From: Pohlia nutans
Lineage: Eukaryota > Streptophyta > Bryopsida > Bryales > Mniaceae
Direction: 5' to 3'
DNA: 64,000 bases
Assembly: GCA_022496805.1 (NCBI GenBank)
Contig: CM040102.1
Coordinates: forward strand, 4,479,501-4,543,500
Below the pieces are notes generated by a model, which was not told the DNA's origin, did no database searches, and saw only the letters and a list, made by a program, of their open reading frames with translations. A program made the translations under genes and the position numbers. Each line of letters starts with the position of its first letter. The first letter of the stretch is position 1. Shown here piece after piece: positions 49,660 through 61,104 of this stretch.

Positions 49660-51260
49660 TTATGGGAAGTTAGCTTCATGTATGTGTGAACCGATTAGAA
49701 AGGGGATGATTGTTAACCCCTAAATGCCCACAACCCTCTCCAAATTCGTCAATTTTACAAAGATGCATCATCAAATTCAATTAAAAGGGATATTTTGAAC
49801 TTGATGTAAAAATAAACGATGTACATTATAAATTTTAGGTTCTATCCATAGAATTAGATCTTCGATTGCGATCACCAATATTTTTTTTTATAAATTTGAA
49901 ACTTAAAATTCAAAATTCTTTTGTAATTCAATTACGTATAAGATATTGACAATCTGTGGATGAATTTTGTTATGATAGGTTCAAATGTAATAGAAGATAG
50001 AAACTCCGGCCTCTTTCAAGGCTAACGTGGATAAAGTGTTTGTTTGTAACATTAATGACCTGTGCCCACCGAACAAAGGGCCATCGAAACAAAACTACTC
50101 TCCTTTGCCGAGAATAAACACTTTAGTGACTAAAATGTAATAATCTAAGTGTAGTGATTTTTGGAGAATTTTTGGTTGCTTAATTTACTAGGGCTACGCG
50201 ATGCTGCGCACAACCGTAGACGAAAATCATAATCTACCATGCCCTTTGGTACAAACTCCATATTTTATAATTTGAATATAAATTAAAATATTTCACAATG
50301 AAGTGTCTATTGCGGCACTCGCCAGAGAAGTTTAGAGGGTGAGTTACACTCCTAAATTGCTCACCTTTAGTAAGTGAATAAATAAACGTATATTTATATG
50401 TATATTTAGGTAGTCACGAGCCAGGCTGATGACGACGACCACGACGACGCTAACGCCTACGCTTACCGATTTCCTTTGTAATTTTCTTGGGTAAAAACCC
50501 TCTCCGAGTACCTCGTCAAGTAAAGCTAAAAACAAAGTTACTCGTTATTTTGGATGATGGTTGGCAGTATGTAAATATGAAAATTGCTTGAAGACCACTT
50601 TGTGAAAAAAAATCCAAAAAAATGAAAACTAATAAGTAAGAAATGAAAGGTTTCCATATAAAAATGAAGTAAAATAAAAATTACACAAAAAATGAATGAA
50701 GTTGGTCTTTACTTTTGTTTATAAAATACGTCAATTGATTTTTAAATACTATTTGAAATAACTTTTTGCATTAACCTTTTGAATAGCCATTTATATAACC
50801 TTTCAAACAACCTTTCAAGTTTTCGACTCTAACTTCGATCTCTTCCTTCTTTTCACCCTCCGAACATCTTGACTCTAAAGGCGTGCCCTTTTGTTGCACG
50901 ACCAAATAGGACCAATAATACCAAAGGATATGATAGATTATGAGCAAGGCTGACGACAACCACCACGCCAACGTCTACCAATTTCCTTTGTAATTTTATT
51001 GGGTAAAACCCTCTCCGAGTACCTCGTTGACGAAATGAGTTGACTTTTTCAAGAGCACTTTTGAACTATTTTGAACTAAGATTTTAGATTTTTTTGGTGA
51101 ATCACTAGAACATGAATTGAGGCATAAAAATTTCACATACATGAAGCTAATTTTCCAAAAAATATATATAAAAAATTCTACGCTACAAAAAGTGCATGGC
51201 GAATGAAAAAAACGTAGATTAAATCTATACATCGTTCAAAAATAGGATGCTTTGGCACTT
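49660..51260. repeat. Family K remnants split by other repeats
   Basis: 49660-49712 is a reversed family K fragment. TTAA-CCCCTAAATGCCC at 49713 begins a second copy whose right part ('gtgaatcactagaacatgaattgaggcataaaaatttcac', 'cgttcaaaaataggatgc') is at about 51100-51250. Between lie an interspersed repeat (49990-50120, shared with 53637-53770 and, inverted, 37612-37662) and a direct repeat of about 100 bp (50417-50523 and 50939-51040: 'tttcctttgtaatttt.ttgggtaaa..ccctctccgagtacctcgt'). Confidence 0.6.
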
Positions 51261-51747
51261 AACTCCTAAAGAACGGACCTATTACCATGGAATTACCATA
51301 GAAAAAGCATCACATTCCACAATTTATTTTGGCACTGCTTAATTAACATTAAATTTCAATATTATAATTTTAGTAGATGAAATTATGTGCATACTACATG
51401 TCAAAAAATATCCATACATTTTGGTGAAAGTTTGAAATTATTATGGTTTTTGAAAATGGATGCTAAGGAAATTCATATCGTTTACAATGTATATTCTACC
51501 ACAAGTGAAAATTTCTACCAGAGGTGTAAATCAGGTTTTCAACTCGTGACAAAAATAAGAATTTTAAAACTTATTTTTTTTCAAAAAATCAAAATGTAAT
51601 AGAAACTAGATTTGGTAACTTTATATTGCTAATTATGCTCAAATTCAAAACACATCATTTTAATGGTTTAAATTGAGTTTTGGTAAAATGATCCTCAAAA
51701 CTTGAACTACACTACACTACGGTGCATTTTTATTAGTCAATTGGCAT

Positions 51748-52558
51748 TTAACCCTTTAGTGCCTAGCTGACCACATTATGGTCACTACAACGTCCGAAAT
51801 GCAAATAGCAGAGAATCCGTGAAGAATTGGAACTTCAGTTTTGAAGTTCAGATTTGCCCATATACATTACGCACCTTCCAGAAAAAGAAATTTTCAATTT
51901 GGAATTGTACAACTATCAAAATACCTATCAACAGAACGCAAAAATACTGGAAATACTTGAAAATACAGTAAATACTTACAAATACAACATATGTATTGTG
52001 TAGTATTTCTTGTGTTTGGAAGTTTGTTATCTTGTTTTATTTTTTTGGATTGTGTTCTCTTCGTCATCTTCCATTAGTGTGTGTAATCCGATCTTGACTA
52101 ATGTACCCACTCCTGTCAATTTTCAACGTATAAACTTTTGTCCTAAACCATACATGGAGAAGTCACTTTCACTTATAAATCTCACAATAATTATGTGTGA
52201 TTCTATTCTTGATATGAAAGATTGCAACGGAGAGGTGTTGACATAGGGCATAGCTGAACTTCTTTGCTTTTATTTTTGAAAATTTACCTCAAATTCTATT
52301 TAACTTTGAAGTCACACACCCCCCAAAATCTCGTTTTTGAGCGTGCATTATATAGTTCAAATACATACTATAATCTTCCGATCCCACCATCGGACGATTC
52401 TCAAATTTTGATAAAATGTGTGCTCTCGAGTCGAGAATAGAATTGTACGGTTACTTTCTAATTTAACCCATTCTATTTTTGGTAGTCTCAACCACAGTGG
52501 AAAAATCTACTGAAATCCAGGGCTCTGAGCTACAGTACCCTAGGCACTAAAGGGTTAA
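51748..52558. mobile_element. TTAA element, family M, second copy
   Basis: TTAA-CCCTTTAGTGCCTAGC to CTAGGCACTAAAGGG-TTAA, 811 bp. Hairpin TGACCACATTATGGTCA at 51768-51784. Confidence 0.85.
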
Positions 52559-53869
52559 GACCCTCGATGTGCACATTATACATGCAAAAGTTGTCAATAT
52601 AGTCAACAACTATACGTTCTATTCACAAAGTGGATGAAAAACTGATGAAAGTAGCTCCTAAAGAACTTTCTAGATAGCCCTTTTTCTTCATGCGTTGGAC
52701 AGTAGGTGTGTTTGCTGGCAAGGGTTAACCCCTAAATGTCCTCATCTCTCTCCAAATTCGGCAATTTTGCAAAGATGCATCGTAACATGCAACCTAGAGA
52801 AATATTTGAACTTGATGTATGAAAAAAAGTGGTACATTATAGATTTTAGATTCTATCCGTAGGATTAGATTTGCGATTGTTATCACCAATATTTTTGTAT
52901 AAATTTGAAACTTCAAATTCAAAATTCTTTTGTAATTTGATTTAAAATAACAAATTGACAATTTGTAAATGAATTATTTTTTGATTGGTTGAAATGTAAT
53001 AATCTAAGTGTAGTGAGTTTTGAACATTTTTGGTTGCTTAATTTTTATTATTTGACTTTTTTAAGAGTACTTTATATTGAAATCATCAAAAATTTGGGTG
53101 AATCACAACAAGGCATAAAAATTTCACAAATCTTCCCCTTTCTAATTGGATCACACATGCATGAAGCTAACTTCCCGTAAAATATATAGTAAAAAATTCA
53201 CTCTATGAAAAGTCAATGATGGATGAGAAAGCTGAGTTTGAATTTGTACAGTGGGGTGACACCGAAATTGGCACCTTGTGCAATTCCAGGGATAGTGCCC
53301 ACACTGCTGCCAACTTTGACACCCTCCCGAGTGCTGGAAAATTGTTATTTATACATGAAATTTTAGACACAAAGTCATTGTTATGCTGAAAATATGTGTA
53401 CCAAATTTCAAAGCTAGAAGATTGATACAAAAAAGGTATGCAAGATTTACTAACAAGGGGTAGCTCTAAGATATGTTTCACAGCTGCCAACTTTGACACC
53501 CTCCGAAAGATTGGAGAATTTTTTTTTTCACACTCAATTTTTGGAGTAGGAATATATTTATGTTGTTTACACATGTGAAAAAATTCAAGTCCAAAAGACC
53601 CACAAAAAAAATGATATTCCAAATCTAGATAGATAGATAGAAACACCAACTCTATAGAAAAGGCCGGCGTGAATAAAGTGTCCGTTCGTAATGTCAATGA
53701 CCCGATGCCCACGGGACAAAGGGACATTGGAACAATACTACTCTCCCCTTTCGAGGATGGACACTATAGTAACCAAAACAAAGTAACAGTACCTAAAATA
53801 ACAAATTAATGATGGTTGGGTGCGAGATAGTATAAAGGTGTGTTTGGGTTAATTATTATCGCCAAGTCA

Positions 53870-53945
53870 TGAGTTCTTTGGTTGGTTGGTGAAGGGCGTT
53901 GTATCACATTTATGCGGTCCAGGTTCGAAACCTAATGGGCTCGTT
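53870..53945 (+). repeat. tRNA-like (SINE-type) pol III box sequence
   Basis: GGTTCGAAACC at 53922-53932 is a perfect B-box, and 'ttggttggttggtgaagg' at about 53875-53892 is A-box-like at tRNA-like spacing. No full acceptor stem is seen, so it is not called a tRNA gene. It could be a SINE head adjoining the 3' end of the LINE on the opposite strand. Confidence 0.4.
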
Positions 53946-54102
53946 TGAACAATGGTGTGATACACATGGCTTGGTGCTGCTAGTGAGTTGTCATGGCAGG
54001 AAAGTTGTACCAACCAACCGGCCCTTCCTATCCCTGAGACAAGATGAGCTAGTTGTTTGAAAAGAGTGGCTAGCAGTGGTTTTCACCACTACCCCCCCTC
54101 TT

Positions 54103-55680
54103 TTAATGTACTACGTCTGTTGGTATTGTTTGATTATTCTCTATACGTCTTTTATGTAAAAGGATAGATCCAGCATATTGTATGGCAATGGTATTTATTG
54201 CTTTGAATGTGTATTTTAAGGAGGTTTCACAAATGTTAAATTTTGTTTCGAGTTGTTTCATTGAGGGGACGTGTGTGGTTCCTCTAGCTCCAGCTGTAAT
54301 GACTATGATGGGATCTACTTTCCAACCTTGTTGTATAATATTGTTAATTAGATGTTGGTATTTTAAAAAAATTCTGCCAATTGTTTATGGTGAAAATCTG
54401 TCGTTTGTGTATGTGAATTCTATAAATTGTTTGGTTAGGTTATCATCGGGGTTTAGAGGCGGTGGGCTTTGGTATGGGAGGCCTTTAATGCATAATATAT
54501 CTGGTTTGAATCTGGCATTACATTGACATCTTTGTTGATTACAAGTACATGGTAATAACCATGGAGGAACTGTGTTTTCTTGTGGGTTATTGTTGAATGT
54601 GCCCGCATTCATGAGAGTGTAGCATCTTGATTTATTTGAGGATAGTATTAATTTTCTTAATTCCCATACCGCTTTATTGTGTCTTTTGGTTCTTAGTGCG
54701 TGTATATGGTGTTGTTTGCATATTAAAAGTACATGTAGCCATGTATCTGCATCTTGTGAATTACAGATGGGACATGTTTTTGAGGGGAATCTTTGTATGC
54801 CGAAAATTAGTTGTTTTCTAGCATTACCCATGTATTGACCGGTTCTAAATTTTAGTATGCTTGTTTTTTGTGCGTCTGTTATTTCTGTATTTTTCCAAAA
54901 GTCATTGGACATTTCGTTGTCTATGATGGGGTTTGTTGTCCATTTGCTAATGTTGGGAAAGTCTTTTGCCAGTAATTCTAGGTTCTTTTCTCGGTCATGT
55001 TTCTTTATGTATTCTTCCAAACATCTAACTGGTCCTTTGTCTAGTCGTTTGATACGACCGGGCTATGTGTCTTTTTGGAAGTAGTAAGGTGTGGTATGTG
55101 CAAATTCGTGTGGATTTACTGCAAATTGATAACCTCTTTTCATGGTACCTTCTTTTGCGAGTTGGTCTGCTTGTTCATTTCCGTTAATTTTAGCGTGTGC
55201 TTTAACTTTGTATATTGTAGTTGGTTGTGTTCGCATTTTTACCATTTTTACCATTTCTTCTAATATGGTTTTACCGGCGTGGTTGTTTTGTTGGGTTGGG
55301 TGTTTTAGTTGTGTGTTTAGAACATGTATACAATTGAGACAATCAGTAAAAATATGTGCAGGTTCGTTAATGTATTTAGTGGTGATTAGTGAAAGTGTTT
55401 CATGTATGGCCATTAGTTCTGCTCTGAAGCATGTTTGTAATCCAGGCAGTCTTTTTGATATTTGTACATCTGGTTTAGATGGGTTGTAGATTCCATATCC
55501 AGCTTTTTCTTTTTTCCAATGGCCGTCATCATCTTCTTTAGGTGGTAAAAAGGATTCATCTGTGTAATAGCTGTATTGTGGTAGAAATTTTAGTGTAGTG
55601 TTTATTTTGAAATTTGGAAGGGGATTTACCCACATGTTTTGTAGATTGTTATAGGGCGGGTATATTAGTTTGTTCTTCCA
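54103..55680 (-). pseudogene. 3' part of a non-LTR retrotransposon ORF: RNase H, zinc motif, PD-(D/E)XK-like endonuclease
   Basis: One reading frame from about 55680 to a TAA at 54103, broken by in-frame TAG at 55063-55065 and TAA at 54385-54387. First part: RNase H with YYTDES, CFRAELMAIHE, IFTDC and NEQADQLAKEG (the D-E-D-D residues). Next: CPICNSQDADTWLHVLLIC, a zinc motif common after the reverse transcriptase of LINEs. Then CTCNQQRCQC and FKPDIL...FIEFTYTNDRF, resembling a restriction-like PD-(D/E)XK nuclease, which continues after the second stop (GWKVDPIIVITAGARG). The reverse transcriptase itself is absent: 5' truncation at about 55680. Clade assignment (Dualen-like or NeSL/Utopia-like) is uncertain. 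Confidence 0.8.
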
Positions 55681-55945
55681 AATCTACCAATAGGTGTAGT
55701 TGTATATGAGAAACAAAGGGGAAAATCGTTTCACAACTTCCAACTTTGACAGCCTCCCTAGGGCTGAGAATCTGTTATTTCGATATGAAATTTTTGTCAC
55801 ATGATCCTTATAATTTTGATCACATGTATGAAAATTTTCAAGGCAAAAAGATACACACAAAAATAGTTATTTAGAGTTGGAAGTTGTGAAACGATTCTCC
55901 CCTTTGTTTCTCACAACTACACCTATTGGTAGATTTGGAATATCA
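55676..55945. mobile_element. Palindromic element at the LINE 5' truncation point
   Basis: 'ccaaatctaccaataggtgtagttgt' and 'gagaaacaaaggggaaaatcgtttcac' at 55676-55752 recur inverted at about 55873-55945, around a 120-bp centre. 'atgatattccaaatct' at 53610 and its complement at 55930 show that the same sequence also flanks the LINE on the other side. Confidence 0.65.
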
Positions 55946-56218
55946 TTTTTTTTGTGGGTCTTCTGGACTTGAATTTTTTCACAAGGATTGAAGAAATTGT
56001 ATATTGTTCACTTTTTGGACGGTCGGACGTTTAGCGAGCGATGGGGATTTGGAGAGCGCACTCCATTCCCAAAACATCTTTTTTACTACATGAGCCATGA
56101 AGCTTCTAAGTAGACCAAGACTACAATCCATCATAGATAGATATGACACCCAATTGCCCTCCATCACAATTCCTATTGCCCAAATTTCAAAATCGAATTG
56201 AATTCAATATGCTTTTAG

Positions 56219-58411
56219 TTAACCCCTACATGACCAAGAAGTCCAAATTTGGTTTCATGTTTTTTTAACAGTTTTGAGTTTGTCGTATTTGAACTTCTTC
56301 TTGTTCAATTTCAAATTTTTTTAGCAACAAATACAATGATCTTCACTAGTCCTCGTTATATAAAACTTAATCTCTTATATATTAGTGTACGTGGAAAGCA
56401 GGGTCGGCAGTTTCATGTCGAATAATTAATAAACGTTAAAACATTGGAGGTCAACACTTTCAAAAGTAACTATTAAGAAAATTTCTATTAATAGCTAACA
56501 TTAAGTTTTTTCCGGCCGCTATACGTTTTATTTGATTTTTTGTCTACGATTTTTGTTGAGTGTTATGTTTTCATCCAATTTTAAGTGTTTTTTTAAAACT
56601 TTTGGTTGACTTTATTTTTTTTGATTTTGACAAAATACTTAATAAATTTTTATTTTTTTTCGGCGTTTTTTTAGGGAATTATTTTCTGTCAACCCTTTCT
56701 TTCCATGTACGGTATATTGGGGGGACCGGAGGGGAGGGGGGGGCACAAGAAGCCTCGTTTAGTTGAGTTGAACTTAGCTAGTTGAGATTTTCAACTCTCG
56801 GTTGAAATGTTTCAAATGAACAGTACGCTACACAAAAAGTTCGGTTTAATCAATTCAGTTGAAAGTTTTCAATTCTAGTTGAAATGTTTTTCAAACTCTA
56901 GGCCGCACATGAAAACCAATTAAAAATAAAGAGATGTATGAGAAATCATAATCCATCAATGCACCTTCAAACCTTTAATTCATAAAAATCATTCAATTGC
57001 AATTATTAATTAGTGTATGAACCTATATCATCTAAATTTTTAATTTGTACTTAATTAAATAAATTATATGAAAGTCATATTCAAATGAATAAGAATGTAT
57101 TGTTATAATTTGGCATATAACATATCATTTTGGAATATAATGATATGTTCTAAATAAATTAGATTCATTTTAAAAAAATTACAAATAGGAAGAACTTTTT
57201 GTAAAAAAATTACAAGTAGAAAATATTACAAACATAAATAATTCTTTGTAAAAACAATTTACACAATTTACAAACAGAAAGAATTCAAAAAAAGAGTTCA
57301 AACAGAAAAAAATACATACAGAAAGAATTAAAATAAAAATAATAATTTACAAATAGAAAAAATTCTTTGAAAAAATAAATCACAAACTGAAAAATTTACA
57401 AACAAAAAGAAAGAACAGAAAGAATTACGAACAAAAAGAATTCAAAAAATTCACAAAGAATTCTTTGTTTGTAAACTGAAAAACTTACTAACAGAAAGAA
57501 TTCAAAAAGAAAAGTTACCTAAGCTAGAAGGAATCATTGGTTTATGTCGATTCTTTTATGTTAATTCTTCTATGTCAAAGAGAATTTTTTGTGTTGAAGA
57601 GAATTTGTGAATTGTTGAATTTTTGAGACTTCACTCAACGGTGGGGAGGCACTGTTGAGTTTCATAGTGTAGTTTTCAACTGTGGTGTAGGGGAGAAATT
57701 TTCTCCTGGTTCAAGTGAGTCTCCTTGTGCGACCTTTGGTTGAAATTAATCTCAACCAAGAAACATCTCAAATCTCAACTGAACTGCTATGTGCGGCCCC
57801 ACCATTTTTCACTACATGATCCATTTAATTTGTCATTTTAACCCCTAAAGGACCAATCAACCATATTATGCTTGATTTTTGGTCAAAGGTCCCAAAAATC
57901 AAGTGTCTTAGTTTTATTGTAGTTGGTGTTTTCATTAGATGTTTAAATTAAGTTATGATACATCTTTTGACCGTTGGGATTGGAGAATAAACTTCATTTG
58001 AAGCTTTTCCACCGTTGAGAACTTTGAATTTTGAGTGTCCAAAGTACAAAGGGCTTTCTAAAGATGCTTCAATCATAAGTCTCTTCTAATTTCTTCACCT
58101 TCAATTTTTTACTCCATGTAAATATAACTTTAATCTACCTTAAATATAATTTTTGATATTAAATTTGACAAAATATATTTATTTTGAATTTTTACCTTAT
58201 TTACATCATAAAATTTGTAAATATTCAAAATATCTTCCAATCATGTTGAAAATTTTGTCATACCTTCATAATGTCGATGGTTATATATGAAAAATTATAA
58301 ATCATTCAATGCGATATTTAAAGTATGCAAATTATAGTGCTTTGACTTTTACAAAAGAGGTGAGGACCTTTAGGGGTTAAAACCATGAATCCATGGTCCT
58401 TTAGGGGCTAA
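56219..58411. mobile_element. Family A element with two insertions inside
   Basis: Left end TTAA-CCCCTACATGACCAAG at 56219, right end GGTCCTTTAGGGG-CTAA at 58408. Insert 1 (about 56385-57805) includes 'gggggcacaagaagcctcgtttagttgagt' and ends with the inverted-like 'ctcaactgaactgctatgtgcggcccc'. Insert 2 is the TTAA element at 57838-58380. Confidence 0.7.
57838..58380. mobile_element. TTAA element, family Q, nested
   Basis: TTAA-CCCCTAAAGGACCAATC to GAGGACCTTTAGGGG-TTAA, 543 bp, inserted in the host sequence 'gtcatTTAAaaccatg'. Subterminal hairpin AATCAAcCAT-att-ATGcTTGATT at 57855-57877. Confidence 0.85.
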
Positions 58412-58717
58412 AAGCCTGGTAGACTTATGGTTTGGGTATGGAGGCCAGACAGACAGACTGACTGCAAGTAAGTTTTCTGACACTGCCATTTTCCCTTCAA
58501 TGCCGGTTGCAGTATTATTGCAATGAATGGCTCACCCTCATCGATCGAGCTTTTCGTTTCGCCATCAAGCGTCGCACCCTCACTGTGAATGCTTCCCTTC
58601 GCAACGTAACGTACAACAATCTTCATTACATTACTGCGGCTTGATGCGATTACGTTGTTGTGCTGCATTGCGTTGGAGTTCTATCAATCGGTTGTTGATT
58701 CGATCGGCTCCCTGACT

Positions 58718-60458
58718 ATGAAACTGAATAACAACGCGGAGCTGCTGCTGCTGGCTGCTGCTTCGTCGGAGCAAGCCGTGTCGGTGGACATGGGGGAAAT
58801 GTACTCGCCCATTCTCAAGTCCTCTTTCAAGTCTGGGTCGTCGGCGGAGCATGCCGTGTCGCGCATCCACTGCATCCCTCTCTTGATGCTCTTGGTGTTC
58901 TTCATCCTCTGGGCCGCATCCTCCTCCGGTACCAATTCTTCAAGCGCTCCACATCCTCCTTCCATCTCTGTTTAGGGTTTTCACCTTAAGCGTCAGATAT
59001 TCTTTTACATGTTCTTGTTAGGAAAGAAAAGAAAAGGCAGTTTCCAATGCATCAAAGAACATATTCTTTGGATACCTAATGCAAAAATGATCAGCATTCA
59101 AAGTTAAGTTATGATTTAGGTTTAGATGTTGAAATGATGTTATCAATGTTTTATTGGTTAAAACTGATACAAGATTGTAACGTGTGTATGTACGTTCTCA
59201 AAATCAGTATGTAGTCCTTGTGCAAGATTTTGGAGTGTTAGGTGTTGCAATTGCGTTATGTGAAAGGGCTTTTATAACATTCTACAAAACCTACCTTTGT
59301 TGAGCACCTTCTTCATTTGAACAAGTGAGAGACAGAGCTCCTTAAGCCAATGAGCAGAAAGTATAGTATGGTTGAATGTGAAGAACTTCATGGCAATGTA
59401 TGCGGGTCCGTTTTTCATTGAGGGTTGTCACACATCCTCTAAGAATGAAATTTCAATGAAGAATGAGAGGAAAGAGGAATCAATAGGACACATTCTCCAT
59501 GAAGAAAGTGTGACACCCCTTTTGTGGTATGTGGAGAATGAGAATGAAGAATAGAGGTTGTTAGTTGGTCACACATCCTCCAAGCTGCATGGGCCATTCT
59601 CCATTATCCATTCTTCACCCATGGAGGAGAAGAATGAAATTTCTCAATCTTTAGAGAATGGGCCTTCCGCCATTCAAGGGGAGCACGCCACGTCCTCATT
59701 CTATAAAAATTGAGAATGGGGTGGAGGATGTGTGACAACCCCTATTGTGAAGCGGTTGTTTGAAGATGTCTATTGTCTTCACATGTGACATTATGTCAAG
59801 TGCTTTGATTTTGTTCTAATTTGGCAGACATTATGCTCTAAAGAACTATTAGGTAGGACTTTTCTCAAAAGGTGTCATGCCATTGTTACTCTAGAATGTT
59901 AACCCCTAAAGGACCATAAGGCCACCAGGTGGCTCCTGTTTTTTTCAGTGATTTTGAGTAGGTTTTATGTAGATTCTTTTTTGTTAATTTAAAAAAAATA
60001 AAAATTTCAACATATGTAATATTCCTCACTAATTCGAGTGATATAAAATTTGGTGCCATTCAAATTATAACTTTCACAATATGATTGATTAAACTTGTCA
60101 TTTTAAAACCATGAATCCTTGGTCCTTTAGGGGTTAACAGAGATTAGTTCTTGAGTGTTGTGTTGCTTTTGAATGGGATGATGATTAATGTTAGAGTGCT
60201 GTTTTGGATGGGATGATGATTCATAGAAGTCTTGCCGGATGTGAGGATGACAACAAATGCAACCGAATTGGGAACATCTGAATTGGAGCTGAAAACAACG
60301 GTGTTTGAGGACGAGATGAATTCTCAACCGGGTGGCAGGACAGTGCTCAATCAACTGGACTCATCTCATCATCATGCAGCAGCTGATTCTCTTACAAAGG
60401 GGGGCAGCCTTCCTGAAATAGCCCACTTGAGAGGCAATGCAAGGTCTGAAACTGTGAG
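58718..60458 (+). CDS. Probable single-pass membrane protein, first two exons, 3' partial
   Basis: Exon 1, 58718-58928, begins MKLNNNAELLLLAAASSEQ and contains one hydrophobic helix (IPLLMLLVFFILWAA, about residues 50-65) followed by GT. Exon 2, 60227-60458, joins in frame and continues with a polar stretch (NATELGTSELELK, DSSHHHAAADSLTKGG) to a GT donor. A short N-terminal tail, one anchor and a low-complexity stem fit a type II Golgi/ER membrane protein such as a glycosyltransferase, but no catalytic domain is visible. The exon 2 acceptor has a weak pyrimidine tract. An upstream in-frame ATG at 58655 is an alternative start. Composition is clearly GC-richer than the surroundings. Later exons would lie beyond the window or in unrecognised sequence. 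Confidence 0.5.
59425..59745. repeat. Foldback repeat in the same intron
   Basis: 'agggttgtcacacatcctc' at about 59421 and 'gaggatgtgtgacaacccct' at about 59726-59745 are inverted copies; inner 'cattctccat' and 'atggagaatg' motifs repeat in both orientations. Confidence 0.65.
59899..60137. mobile_element. TTAA family A element with hairpin variant
   Basis: TTAA-CCCCTAAAGGACCAT to GGTCCTTTAGGGG-TTAA, 239 bp. Hairpin GCCACCAGGTGGC at 59921-59933. It lies inside the intron of the membrane-protein gene. Confidence 0.85.
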
Positions 60459-60540
60459 GTAATGACTTGTTCCAAAGAATCCTTGAATTTTTGTTTTGGC
60501 AGGATGATTTAGAGAGTTACCATGTCCTTCCTACATCATT

Positions 60541-61104
60541 TTAAACCCCCTAAGGACCAAGAAGCCTGCATTGGACCTCTTTTTTTTTGAGCAGTTTTGA
60601 GAAGGTCGTATGTGGACTTCCTTTTGTTCAAGATCATTTATATTTTGACCAATACATGGAATGTACTACAGTGATTCCGGCGATATAAAATTGGGTCCCA
60701 TCTTAACCCCTAAACGTACCAACCCTTTGAACAAAAGTAGATGCTAACCTCAAAAACAGATTTTAGCATGGCTCAAATGTACATGAGCTGTACATGAGAG
60801 GACCATAGCAAGTTTAAAATCTACTTAACAAATTTTACATACTAGCAGTTGGAGGCCTCTCCCATATTATTAACAACTCCCCATCACAAGAGGTTTATTG
60901 TAATTGGTAGAGAATTTAATAGGTTTACAAGGATGACTTGGATGAAAGTCATTCGAAGTTGTATGAAAAAGTTGCAAGGCTTTGAATTTGTTCATGATCC
61001 AGTTTCTGGATGCTGGGACGTTTAGGGGTTAATTATAATTTTCATAATATGATCGATTGAATTTGTCATTTTTAAAACCATGTTCCTTGGTCCTTTAGGG
61101 TTAA
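60541..61104. mobile_element. Family A element split by a nested family O element
   Basis: Host from TTAA-ACCCCCTAAGGACC to GGTCCTTTAGGG-TTAA (61101-61104). The nested element TTAA-CCCCTAAACGTACC...GGGACGTTTAGGGG-TTAA occupies 60703-61032 with hairpin ATCCAGTTTCTGGAT at 60997-61011. Host sequence 'cccatcTTAAttataattttc' reads through when the insert and one TTAA are ignored. Confidence 0.85.

Larger units (their letters stand above)
52725..56034. mobile_element. Family K element split by a 2.7-kb composite insertion
   Basis: Left half: TTAA-CCCCTAAATGTCCTC at 52725 to about 53250. Right half: 'ttgttcactttttggacggtcggacgtttag' at about 56000-56034. At the break points 'aatttgtaca' and 'aaattgtata' look like a diverged target duplication. 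The insert contains repeated 'ccaactttgacaccctcc' motifs, an interspersed repeat, a tRNA-like sequence, the LINE fragment and a palindromic element. Confidence 0.6.

Noticed and set aside
50417..51040. LTR retrotransposon suggested by direct repeats of about 100 bp
   Set aside because: No TG...CA ends, primer-binding site, polypurine tract or gag-pol sequence between them.
53203..53727. 174-aa minus-strand open frame
   Set aside because: It runs through several repeat pieces (family K end, repeated 'ccaactttgacaccctcc' units, an interspersed repeat) and shows no domain.
53870..53945. Functional tRNA gene
   Set aside because: The B-box is perfect but there is no matching acceptor stem or complete cloverleaf.
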